Counted from the stretch's first letter, positions 1 to 5,486 are shown. The stretch: 5,486 nucleotides of DNA from an uncultured Anaerococcus sp. (GCA_943914475.1 CALUCE010000027.1:1-5486); one strand, 5' to 3'. Notes: generated from the letters alone by a model not told the origin. Numbers and translations are program-made.

Positions 1-12
1 GGGGGGCTGATT

Positions 13-225
13 TTGAGTAAAAAGAAGGTAACTCCAATTGAAGATAAGACCCTTTACAATATTGCAGAATTTAATCGAGGCCAGGCTTCAAAAATTATTC
101 GAAGAATATCAGAAGAGGATGAAACAGCTTTAGTTTTGAAACATGGGAAACCATTAGCTGTTGTCATATCTATTGATAAATATAATAGGCTTTTGGAACA
201 AGGCACCGATTTAAAAGATATTTAA
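13..225 (+). CDS. Phd/YefM-family antitoxin-like protein
   Basis: This 70-residue protein has the look of the Phd/YefM antitoxin fold: an N-terminal stretch that sets up DNA binding (YNIAEFNRGQASKIIRRI, about residues 15-32), then the typical strand-turn-strand 'ALVLKHGKPLAVVIS' (about 39-53) and a helix 'DKYNRLLEQ'. Family members repress their own operon and neutralise a partner toxin, usually RelE/YoeB/Doc-like. No toxin gene follows here; the next gene is hsdM, 12 bases downstream, so the two are probably co-transcribed. Small Phd-like genes directly ahead of type I restriction-modification genes are, from general knowledge, not rare in Clostridia, so it may regulate the hsd operon rather than serve a toxin. 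The TTG start is preceded by a G-run (1-6) at a suitable distance, but the frame is open to the window edge, so an upstream start cannot be excluded. Confidence 0.85.
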   Translation: MSKKKVTPIEDKTLYNIAEFNRGQASKIIRRISEEDETALVLKHGKPLAVVISIDKYNRLLEQGTDLKDI

Positions 226-237
226 AGGAGGTAAAAA

Positions 238-984
238 ATGAGTGCAAGCATTTCAGATAAATCAAACTTCATATGGAAAATAGCGGATATTTTAAGGGGA
301 GACTACAAACAACATGAGTATGCTGATGTCATACTTCCATTTACGGTACTTAGACGTTTAGATAGCGTCCTTATTGATACACATGATGAAGTAATAAAAC
401 TTAATAAGACTTTAACTTATAAAAACAAAGATCCATTCTTATGCAAAGCAAGCGGATATAAGTTCTACAACACTAGTGAATTTACATTTGAAAAGTTAAA
501 GGATGACCCTAATAATCTTGATGAAAATATAGTGGATTATATTAAAGGGTTTTCAGAAAATGCTAGAGAGATACTTGAAGCTTTTAACATTTATAACCAG
601 ATAGAAAGATTAGAAAAAGCGGGATTGTTGTACCTCATTGTAAGCAAGTTTTCTGATGAAATTGACCTTCATCCAGAACGAGTAAGTAATACAGAAATGG
701 GATATATCTTTGAAGAGTTAATCCGTAGATTTTCTGAAATGTCCAATGAAACAGCAGGAGAACACTTTACACCAAGAGAAGTTATTAAACTTATGGTTGC
801 CATTCTTTTTGACCCTGACATGGATAAGATTTCAGACCCTGGATTTATGGCCAAATTATACGATCCGGCAGCCGGGTTTCGTGTCATAATAATGACACAG
901 GCAAATAGTCAAGTAAATACAAGGGTTTTAGAGCTTCTACCAAAGCTTAAAATCAAAAAAATGAATTGTTGGTGTGCTGTTTAG
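238..984 (+). CDS. hsdM: Type I restriction-modification methyltransferase subunit HsdM, interrupted after codon 213 with a foreign 35-residue tail
   Basis: HsdM normally methylates adenine as part of the HsdM2-S (and R2M2S) complex and is about 500 residues long. Here residues about 8-150 are the helical HsdM N-terminal domain (FIWKIADILRGDYKQHEYADV..LPFTVLRRLD). Residues about 151-213 begin the N6-adenine methylase domain (MGYIFEELIRRFSE, GEHFTPREVIKLM, KLYDPAAG). The gene breaks after DPAAG at base 876: the expected TGGM of motif I is replaced by FRVIIM, and the frame runs through the repeat to TAG at 982-984. The NPP(F/Y) catalytic motif, most of the SAM-binding domain and the C-terminal HsdS-binding part are absent, so this product should be catalytically dead unless the insert is removed. 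The start is clear: ATG 238 with AAAGGAGGT at 224-232. No hsdS or hsdR is in the window. Confidence 0.93.
   Translation: MSASISDKSNFIWKIADILRGDYKQHEYADVILPFTVLRRLDSVLIDTHDEVIKLNKTLTYKNKDPFLCKASGYKFYNTSEFTFEKLKDDPNNLDENIVDYIKGFSENAREILEAFNIYNQIERLEKAGLLYLIVSKFSDEIDLHPERVSNTEMGYIFEELIRRFSEMSNETAGEHFTPREVIKLMVAILFDPDMDKISDPGFMAKLYDPAAGFRVIIMTQANSQVNTRVLELLPKLKIKKMNCWCAV
872..877 (+). other. Junction where hsdM sequence ends and inserted DNA begins
   Basis: CCGGGT at 872-877. Everything to the left is in-frame, family-typical hsdM up to the glycine codon GGG (874-876) of DPAAG. Everything to the right matches the repeat copy at 5377 onward instead of hsdM. The same short sequence is found at the equivalent point of the other copies (CTGGGT 1956-1961, CCGGGT 5372-5377). 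TATACGA lies in the same register upstream in hsdM (857-863) and copy 2 (1941-1947), with TATAAGA in copy 3 (5357-5363). That this is a recombination crossover is inferred from this agreement. Confidence 0.6.
881..898. repeat. Perfect 7-bp inverted repeat at the left end of repeat copy 1
   Basis: GTGTCAT, a 4-base spacer AATA, then ATGACAC form a perfect inverted repeat, starting 4 bases after the hsdM break. It could be a dimeric protein binding site or a hairpin. In copy 3 (5381-5398) the left arm is identical and the right arm is altered to GTGATAG. In copy 2 (1965-1982) both arms are altered but the spacing is kept. No terminator T-run follows. A recombinase-site role is only inferred. 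Confidence 0.6.
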
Positions 985-1020
985 AGCAGTTATTACGAAA
1001 ATAAATGTTGTAAACAGTAC
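974..1020 (+). other. Possible stem-loop spanning the right end of repeat copy 1 and the KilA-N leader
   Basis: GTGCTGTTTA (974-983) can pair with TAAACAGTAC (1011-1020): ten pairs, one of them G-U, enclosing a 27-base loop. The left arm is part of the repeat and the right arm lies outside it, just before the GAGGAGG ribosome binding site of the next gene. It could be a folded recombination site or an RNA leader structure, or chance. No T-run follows, so it is not a terminator. Copy 3 is cut off by the window edge before its partner arm, so conservation cannot be judged. Confidence 0.3.
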
Positions 1021-1043
1021 ATCAGCATAGAGGAGGAACTCAC

Positions 1044-1889
1044 ATGTCTAAGGTGAAAAAAGACACGATCGAAGCAAAAGGTTTTGCTATTCAAATTTAT
1101 ATTGAAGACTTAAAAAATGACTATATAAGTCTAACGGATATTGCAAGATACAAAAATGTGCATGAACCTAAAGATGTTGTTAAAAACTGGCTAAGAGTAA
1201 GAGATACAATTGAATTCCTTGGTCTCTGGGAGACTATTCACAATCCTAATTTTAAAGGGGTCGAATTCGACTCCTTTAGAAAGGAAGCAGGAACAAATGC
1301 ATTTACATTATCACCTCAAAGATGGATTGAAAATACAAATGCGATTGGTATTGTTTCTAAATCTGGGAGAGGCGGAGGAACGTTCGCTCATCCTGATATA
1401 GCAATGGAATTTGCTTCATGGATTTCAGCAGAGTTTAAGCTCTATTTAATCCAATACTACAAAAGGCTTAAGTCAGATGAAAATTCTAAGCTATCATTAG
1501 GTTGGAATTTGAATAGAGAAATTTCTAAGATTAACTATAAAATCCATACAGATGCAATCAAAGAATATCTATTAAAAGATCTTACCAACGAACAGTTATC
1601 CTATAAATATGCAAGTGAAGCAGATATGCTCAATGTTGCCTTATTTAATAAGCGAGCAAAACAGTGGCGTGAAGAAAATCCAGATTTGAAAGGTAATATG
1701 AGGGACTATGCAAGTCTGAATGAGTTACTGGTGCTTGCCAATATGGAAAGCTATAATGCAATTCTTATCGGTAAAGGTATGGAACAAAAGGAAAGGATGA
1801 TAGAACTTAGAAAACTTGCAAGAACACAATTGATATCACTTGAAAAACTTGGTGATAGTGGTATTAAAAAATTAGAGGGAAAGAAATAA
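1044..1889 (+). CDS. KilA-N domain protein
   Basis: This 281-residue protein has an N-terminal KilA-N domain, a DNA-binding fold common in phage and large-virus proteins and in bacterial mobile DNA. It spans about residues 13-142: 'YISLTDIARYKN' early, 'NWLRVRDTIEFLGLWE' in the middle, and the family signature 'GRGGGTFAHPDIAMEFASWIS' followed by 'FKLYLIQYYKRL'. The remaining ~135 residues are helical and charged (EQLSYKYASEADMLNVALFNK, YNAILIGKGMEQKERMIEL) and resemble the C-terminal part of stand-alone KilA-N proteins; no catalytic motif is visible. ATG 1044 follows GAGGAGG (1030-1036) at a good distance. The gene is alone between repeats 1 and 2, as in a single-gene cassette. Its role is unknown; regulation of mobile DNA, anti-phage function or an hsd-associated DNA-binding role are all possible. 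The domain call is firm, the function is not. Confidence 0.9.
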   Translation: MSKVKKDTIEAKGFAIQIYIEDLKNDYISLTDIARYKNVHEPKDVVKNWLRVRDTIEFLGLWETIHNPNFKGVEFDSFRKEAGTNAFTLSPQRWIENTNAIGIVSKSGRGGGTFAHPDIAMEFASWISAEFKLYLIQYYKRLKSDENSKLSLGWNLNREISKINYKIHTDAIKEYLLKDLTNEQLSYKYASEADMLNVALFNKRAKQWREENPDLKGNMRDYASLNELLVLANMESYNAILIGKGMEQKERMIELRKLARTQLISLEKLGDSGIKKLEGKK

Positions 1890-1924
1890 TTATTTTAAGT
1901 AATTAATAGATAAATTATGATTTA

Positions 1925-2058
1925 TAAGTGTTGATATTGCTATACGACTTTCGACCTGGGTCTAGTGTAATAATTATGACAGTGGCAAATAGTAGCAATG
2001 AACACGGGTTTTAAGCCCTCTACTAGAGAAATAAAACATGAATTGATGTATTTTTAGG
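1925..2058 (+). repeat. Repeat copy 2, most diverged, between the KilA-N gene and the two-gene operon
   Basis: It begins with a 20-base block (1925-1944) identical to 5341-5360 in copy 3, continues through CTGGGT (1956-1961), and aligns with copies 1 and 3 through GGCAAATAGT (1984-1993), GGGTTTTA and CTCTAC. The right part is shorter and diverged, ending near ATGAATTGATG and TTTTTAGG. It contains a small self-complementary GGGTTTTAAGCCC (2005-2017). Read in the frame matching hsdM, 1928 onward gives LLYD, a glycine, then VIIMT and ANS. These echo hsdM KLYDPAAG and the VIIMTQANS tail of copy 1, before a TAA. The 234 bases between 1890 and 2123 hold no gene, only this repeat and the promoter region of the next gene. 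Confidence 0.75.
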
Positions 2059-2069
2059 TTAATTATGCA

Positions 2070-2075
2070 TATAAT
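2070..2075 (+). promoter_or_regulatory. Candidate -10 box for the two-gene operon
   Basis: TATAAT is a perfect sigma-70/SigA -10 match about 49 bases before the start codon and just right of repeat copy 2. The -35 region at the usual distance (TGTATT, about 2047-2052) is poor; a better TTGATG at 2043-2048 would leave a 21-base spacer. In such AT-rich DNA a -10 match alone is weak evidence. Confidence 0.35.
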
Positions 2076-2101
2076 CTTTGATTAAAGTATTTGAAATTTG
2101 G

Positions 2102-2109
2102 AAAGGAGG
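2102..2109 (+). promoter_or_regulatory. Ribosome binding site that fixes the start of the following gene
   Basis: AAAGGAGG is a near-perfect Shine-Dalgarno. It lies inside the longest possible reading frame (TTG at 2091), so that start is unlikely. Translation should begin at TTG 2121 or, as chosen here, ATG 2124. The spacing to ATG is somewhat long (14 bases), so TTG 2121 remains possible. Confidence 0.7.
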
Positions 2110-2123
2110 GAGAGAGCATATTG

Positions 2124-3599
2124 ATGAGAAATAGTAAATTATCTGAACATACTTTTAGCAAGGGGAGATTTATAACACCATTAAATTCTTTGCCGATGAT
2201 GCAAGAATTAGAGGATGAAAAATCATGGACATATGGTAGAATGCCTGAGTATATTTGGATTGGTCTGATTTTGAAATATTTTGGTAGAGAAGAAGGGTTG
2301 AAAAAATCATATTATATCATTTCTAAAATTCATAATGTAGCTCCAGATTTATACACAGTAAGATTGTCACAGATATTAAAGCTAGATATGAATATACAAG
2401 AGGAGATCTATGAATATATTATTTCTTTAGGAGTTAAGGATGCAATTTCACCGTTAACTATTTTTCTTACAGATAGTCAAGCCCCAGTTTTTGCTAAATA
2501 CTTTTATAATTCTAAACAAGGTATTGGAGACAGATGTAAAGCAATAGTTGAAACTATGAGTGAAATAATGGATCATCAGTCTAATGAAGCAACTGATATA
2601 AGATTTGTAGCATTATATTTCAATCTACTTTCGGGGAAAATGCATCTATTGAAAGAACAAGTAAATCTACTGATATCATATCCAGCATCAAAGCACATTG
2701 ATGAAATAATGCGGATGGCTCGCCCAACAGTTCGTTCTTTAGAAATGATGATTTTAACTTTTGAAAATACCGATTCTGAGTATTTAACAGGTTTTTGGAG
2801 GTGTGTAAGTGAAATGACAGAATGTGATATATTTGTTATTAATTTTCCAGAGGAAAATAGAAGTATAACAGCATACATGGAGAGTTTGCATGAAGTATTT
2901 GTTTATCTTTCAGAATTGCTTATTGCATCTAATATGCTTGATGAAAAAATGAAGGTTTTGCTTGGACTAGCAACATATTCTTATAAGCGTTTAAAAGAAA
3001 TATATAGACATCAATTATTTAATTCCATCTCTGGAAGAAGTTGTGTACGTGTTTTAATAGAAGATTATATTATGATGAAATATCTAATTAAAAATGAAGC
3101 CTTTCATGAAAATATCTGGCGTGATTATCAGTTATATGGTATGGGATTGTACAAGTTAGTTTTGGCCAGACACAGAGAAAGTGACTGCTTGGAAGAATCT
3201 CACTTTGATGAAAAATATATTGAGGCACTAGTTAATGAATTTAAGGGAGAGGAATTTATTAATATGGATACAAGATACTTTGATAAACAAAATATAAGGT
3301 CTAAGGCTGAAAGTGTTAATGAGAAGAGCCTTTTTGGTCTATATTATGATTATGACTCTTCTTTTGAACATGGCTTATGGGGAGCAATTCGTGAATCATC
3401 GCTTTTAAAGTGTAATAATCCTGCTCATAAATATCATTGTGTTCCAGATATTGAAGATGAGATAGTGCTAAAGACTGTTTTACCAGATTGCGTGATGATT
3501 ATGAATAAAACGATATTATTTCTAAATGAACTTTATGGTATACCAGAACAGCTACTAAATGAGGTTATAAACTATGAACTCAAACCTATTATTAAATAA
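2124..3599 (+). CDS. Uncharacterised protein with probable DUF5677 region
   Basis: This is a 491-residue soluble, mostly helical protein of unknown function. About residues 33-60 hold a recognisable 'SWTYGRMPEYIWIGLILKYF' segment (Trp, Arg, Pro-Glu, Trp), of a kind I recall from large hypothetical proteins. About residues 300-445 resemble DUF5677: 'SGRSCVRVLIEDYIMMKYLI' with the Arg and Glu pattern, then 'FEHGLWGAIRESSL' around 413 and an 'NNPAHKYHCVP' segment. No signal peptide, membrane span, nuclease or NTPase motif was seen. It is the first gene of a tight operon: its last 26 bases overlap the next gene, implying coupled translation. The pair sits between two repeats and is best viewed as cargo. 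A defence role is conceivable because such paired unknowns occur in accessory regions, but nothing in the sequence proves it. The gene call is firm, the domain call moderate. Confidence 0.85.
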   Translation: MRNSKLSEHTFSKGRFITPLNSLPMMQELEDEKSWTYGRMPEYIWIGLILKYFGREEGLKKSYYIISKIHNVAPDLYTVRLSQILKLDMNIQEEIYEYIISLGVKDAISPLTIFLTDSQAPVFAKYFYNSKQGIGDRCKAIVETMSEIMDHQSNEATDIRFVALYFNLLSGKMHLLKEQVNLLISYPASKHIDEIMRMARPTVRSLEMMILTFENTDSEYLTGFWRCVSEMTECDIFVINFPEENRSITAYMESLHEVFVYLSELLIASNMLDEKMKVLLGLATYSYKRLKEIYRHQLFNSISGRSCVRVLIEDYIMMKYLIKNEAFHENIWRDYQLYGMGLYKLVLARHRESDCLEESHFDEKYIEALVNEFKGEEFINMDTRYFDKQNIRSKAESVNEKSLFGLYYDYDSSFEHGLWGAIRESSLLKCNNPAHKYHCVPDIEDEIVLKTVLPDCVMIMNKTILFLNELYGIPEQLLNEVINYELKPIIK

Positions 3600-4671
3600 A
3601 ATTCATTTAATTCAAATAGAATATAAGAAATTACTTGTATCACTTTTACCAAAATTTAAAAGTGGCTATGCTCCAGAAGCACTAGATGAAATAAATTTGT
3701 TTTGGCTACGACGTATAGAGGAGGTAAAGCTGTATCTAAAGAATTGGTTCCCAGGTAAAAACAGTTATGTCTTCACAGCTGCTACGTTCATGGATTTTGA
3801 TGATAATGAGCACTTACCATTTCTTCTGATGGGGAATAAGCATATTCTAGATGATCCACTGAGCAAATATTCATTAATACGAAGCGAAATGTCAGAAGGG
3901 AAGGATGCTGATTTTTTATACAAACAAATAAGTGTGACTGCAGAAGATAATCTAAAGGTGCTAGAAAATATTCATAATGAAATTCTTATATTGCCATTGA
4001 GACTTCTTAATCAATCGAATGACCAAAAAGTTTTTGAGAAAGCTGGAGAACAAGCATTTGTTAGTATTTTTAATGGCATTTATAGTTTGAATGAATATTT
4101 TGAAAAATGTAACAGTATTGATGATATTATTCATTTCGCTCGTGACGATATTGAAAGATTAGTAATGTTTTCTGAGGATGATGATGTAATGATAGATTTT
4201 AAAGAAAGATTTAGGATTGCTTTGAGAGATACAAAATATATGGTAGATCCTAATAGGCCAGACTCATATAACTTTTTTATGCTTGTATTTGGATTTATAC
4301 AACAAGCACTAGATATCATTGTATCATGTGTGGAATACGAATGTATCCCATATATTAGATATCCTGTTTCTTTGCATTATATATCCATGCTGTCTCAGAG
4401 TATGCTTGACATTGAACATATCATAATGCTTCGCTTTAGGATGAATGTTGGTTTTGTTGTTTATAAACTTTGTGATAAGAGTAAACTTGCTAGTGTTTGT
4501 TTGGAGGATTTTCTTGAAAAAAATAAGATATATAATTTTAACGATAAGCTGTTTAATGCTCTCGCTAAGTATAAAATTAATGAGAAAAACTTCTTTAAGC
4601 ACAAAATTATTCAGTTGGCTACTGATGAATTAGATGCGTTTTATAATTTTTTATCCGGAGAAATCAATTAG
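3574..4671 (+). CDS. Uncharacterised protein, second gene of the operon
   Basis: This 365-residue protein is not recognised. It is predominantly helical and acidic, with a Trp/Arg-rich N-terminal part (LFWLRRIEEVKLYLKNWF, about residues 43-60), an acidic patch 'SEDDDVMIDF' near 199-208, and a hydrophobic stretch around 228-265 (FFMLVFGFIQQALDIIV) that could be a buried helix rather than a membrane span. No catalytic motif was identified. ATG 3574 has GAGGT (3561-3565) eight bases upstream and overlaps the end of the previous gene by 26 bases in another frame, so the two proteins are probably made together and may form a complex or act in one pathway. Length, codon use and frame integrity support a real gene. 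Confidence 0.82.
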   Translation: MNSNLLLNKIHLIQIEYKKLLVSLLPKFKSGYAPEALDEINLFWLRRIEEVKLYLKNWFPGKNSYVFTAATFMDFDDNEHLPFLLMGNKHILDDPLSKYSLIRSEMSEGKDADFLYKQISVTAEDNLKVLENIHNEILILPLRLLNQSNDQKVFEKAGEQAFVSIFNGIYSLNEYFEKCNSIDDIIHFARDDIERLVMFSEDDDVMIDFKERFRIALRDTKYMVDPNRPDSYNFFMLVFGFIQQALDIIVSCVEYECIPYIRYPVSLHYISMLSQSMLDIEHIIMLRFRMNVGFVVYKLCDKSKLASVCLEDFLEKNKIYNFNDKLFNALAKYKINEKNFFKHKIIQLATDELDAFYNFLSGEIN

Positions 4672-4681
4672 TGAGGTGAAA

Positions 4682-5305
4682 ATGGAGAAAAAAGAATATT
4701 TAGAGAATCCAACAGATGCTTTTGCTTTATAATTTTGGAAAACATGTAACTTTAAAACTCCTGCTCATATAAAAGTTCTTAATGAAAATGAGTTTAATCA
4801 GATTTTACTTGAAACATATACTGATGAAGTCTATTTTAAGTTAGTTCATTATCTAGATGATGTAGAAAAACAGATTATTTCTGATAAATTTATATTTGCT
4901 AAATCTAGCACTGAGGATTTTGTAAATCACATAAATTCATGCCATGAGGACGAGGTATTAACAGTTAGTGAATTAGAATTCTATAAAAAGAAACCAGTTT
5001 ATGATGAAGAGCTACGGATCTGTTTATATGATAAGAAAAATGATGCTATAGTTGCTACAGGTATTGCTGAATTTGATGATGAGATTAAAGAAGGTTAACT
5101 AGATTGGATTCAAGTATCTGAACAATATAGAAGGCAATGTCTGGGCAAGGCTATTGTTTATTAACTGTTGAGAAGACTTAAAGAGAAGACGAGCTTTGTA
5201 ACAGTTTCAGGAAGGATAAATAATAAAACAAAGCCAGAAAAACTATATGAAAGTTGTGGCTTCAAAGATAAAGTTTTATGGCATATTCTTATGGAGAAAG
5301 ACTAA
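4682..5305 (+). pseudogene. GNAT-family N-acetyltransferase, inactivated by three in-frame TAA codons
   Basis: Reading from ATG 4682 (GAGGTG at 4673-4678, ten bases after the previous stop) gives 207 codons of one continuous frame, broken by TAA at 4730-4732, 5096-5098 and 5162-5164 and ending at TAA 5303-5305. The translated pieces resemble a GNAT acetyltransferase: 'FWKTCNFKTP' near the start, 'IVATGIAEFD', 'LDWIQVSEQYRRQCLGKAIV' (motif A), and 'FVTVSGRINNKTKPEKLYESCGF' near the end (motif B). The acetyl-CoA loop, normally RxxGxG/A-like, has Cys (TGT) where Gly is usual, a further sign of decay. There is no frameshift, so this is point-mutation decay. Stop codon reassignment is unlikely because the neighbouring genes end normally at TAA or TAG. 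It was probably the third gene of the same operon. Confidence 0.85.
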
Positions 5306-5340
5306 TAGTCCACCTGAATATATAGAAAATTTAGTATCTG

Positions 5341-5486
5341 TAAGTGTTGATATTGCTATAAGACTTAACACCCGGGTTTCGTGTCATAATAGTGATAGAG
5401 GCAAATAGTTATGTAAATATAATGGGTTCAATACTTCTACCAAAGTTTAAAACTCAAAAAATAAATAGTTGGTGTGCTGCTTAGAG
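5341..5486 (+). repeat. Repeat copy 3, cut by the window end
   Basis: The first 20 bases (5341-5360) are identical to 1925-1944. CCGGGT (5372-5377) marks the point equivalent to the hsdM break, and 5371-5486 aligns without a gap to 871-986 (about 83% identity). The repeat follows the GNAT pseudogene and predicts that another module, or the distal part of hsdM, starts just beyond the window. As in copy 1, the frame of the hsdM junction stays open (FRVII, ANS, VN, LLPK, WCA) to a TAG at the same place. However, most base changes between the copies alter the amino acid, so this does not look like a protein under selection. Confidence 0.82.

Larger units (their letters stand above)
872..986 (+). 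repeat. Repeat copy 1 of about 115 bp, fused to the broken hsdM
   Basis: Aligned by eye without a gap, 871-986 matches 5371-5486 at about 96 of 116 positions (83%). 871-909 matches copy 2 (1955-1993) at about 31 of 39. Best-conserved blocks are CCGGGTTTCGTGTCATAATA at the left, GGCAAATAGT (900-909), CTTCTACCAAAG in the middle (934-945) and GTTGGTGTGCTG at the right (968-979). It differs from copies 2 and 3 in what lies to its left, which is hsdM rather than the 20-bp block those two share. It separates hsdM from the KilA-N gene. Confidence 0.85.

Noticed and set aside
669..887. Minus-strand reading frame opposite hsdM, and others opposite the two unknown genes (2576-2878, 4131-4319, 4324-4602).
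   Set aside because: They lie entirely within well-supported + strand genes, have no convincing ribosome binding sites and resemble no known protein.
877..986. Group I or group II intron, or IStron end, inserted in hsdM.
   Set aside because: The insert does not begin with the group II GUGYG start, no domain V-like hairpin or reverse transcriptase is seen, the base before the break is not the T expected for a group I intron, and the repeat recurs between unrelated genes.
966..996. Promoter inside repeat copy 1 (TTGTTG then TATTAC) for the KilA-N gene.
   Set aside because: Both boxes are poor, the spacing is off (19 bases), and the TTGTTG is not kept in copy 3.
1910..1925. ATAAAT-TATG-ATTTAT hairpin after the KilA-N gene as a terminator.
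   Set aside because: The stem is only six A-T pairs and no T-run follows; such hairpins arise easily in AT-rich DNA.
872..2058. Classical integron attC sites.
   Set aside because: No matching RYYYAAC and GTTRRRY core pair was found in the repeats and no IntI gene is in the window; only the general layout is integron-like.
2091..2123. TTG at 2091 as the start of the DUF5677-like protein.
   Set aside because: The strong AAAGGAGG lies downstream of it, so initiation at 2121 or 2124 is far more likely.
4682..5305. TAA reassigned to an amino acid, making the GNAT gene functional.
   Set aside because: Neighbouring genes use TAA as a normal terminal stop, the residues expected at the three sites differ, and a key glycine is also lost.
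871..5486. Repeat copies 1 and 3 are offset by exactly 4500 bases.
   Set aside because: The intervening genes have unrelated lengths, so the round number is most simply a coincidence.

Overview
The window looks like low-GC Bacillota DNA, most likely from a member of the Clostridia. The DNA is AT-rich, the ribosome binding sites are strong AAAGGAGG/GAGGAGG types, a TTG start is used, and the proteins are of clostridial type (Phd/YefM protein ahead of hsdM, KilA-N protein, GNAT acetyltransferase). All recognisable genes lie on the + strand.

Layout. (1) 13-225 is a Phd/YefM-type antitoxin-like protein, followed 12 bases later by hsdM of a type I restriction-modification locus. (2) hsdM is normal up to codon 213. 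It breaks off inside the S-adenosylmethionine-binding motif, after DPAAG and where TGG is expected, exactly at a CCGGG junction (872-876). (3) From 877 the DNA is foreign to hsdM. A block of about 115 bp starts there, and relatives of it recur at about 1925-2058 and 5341-5486. (4) Between the first and second repeat is one gene, a KilA-N domain protein (1044-1889). (5) Between the second and third repeat are two overlapping genes of unknown function, the first with a probable DUF5677 region (2124-3599 and 3574-4671), and a GNAT acetyltransferase pseudogene with three in-frame TAA codons (4682-5305). (6) The window ends inside the third repeat.

Interpretation. The arrangement (broken host gene, repeat, gene, repeat, gene group, repeat) resembles an array of cassettes anchored in hsdM. 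The ends of the inner modules carry TATA(C/A)GA and C(C/T)GGGT in the same register as the hsdM break point (TATACGA, then CCGGGT). One reading is that the hsdM motif I codons acted as the attachment site, integron-fashion or by repeated insertion at one att site. No recombinase gene is present in the window, and the distal half of hsdM, if it survives, must lie downstream. The recombination mechanism is inference; the repeats, the break point and the cargo genes are read directly from the sequence.
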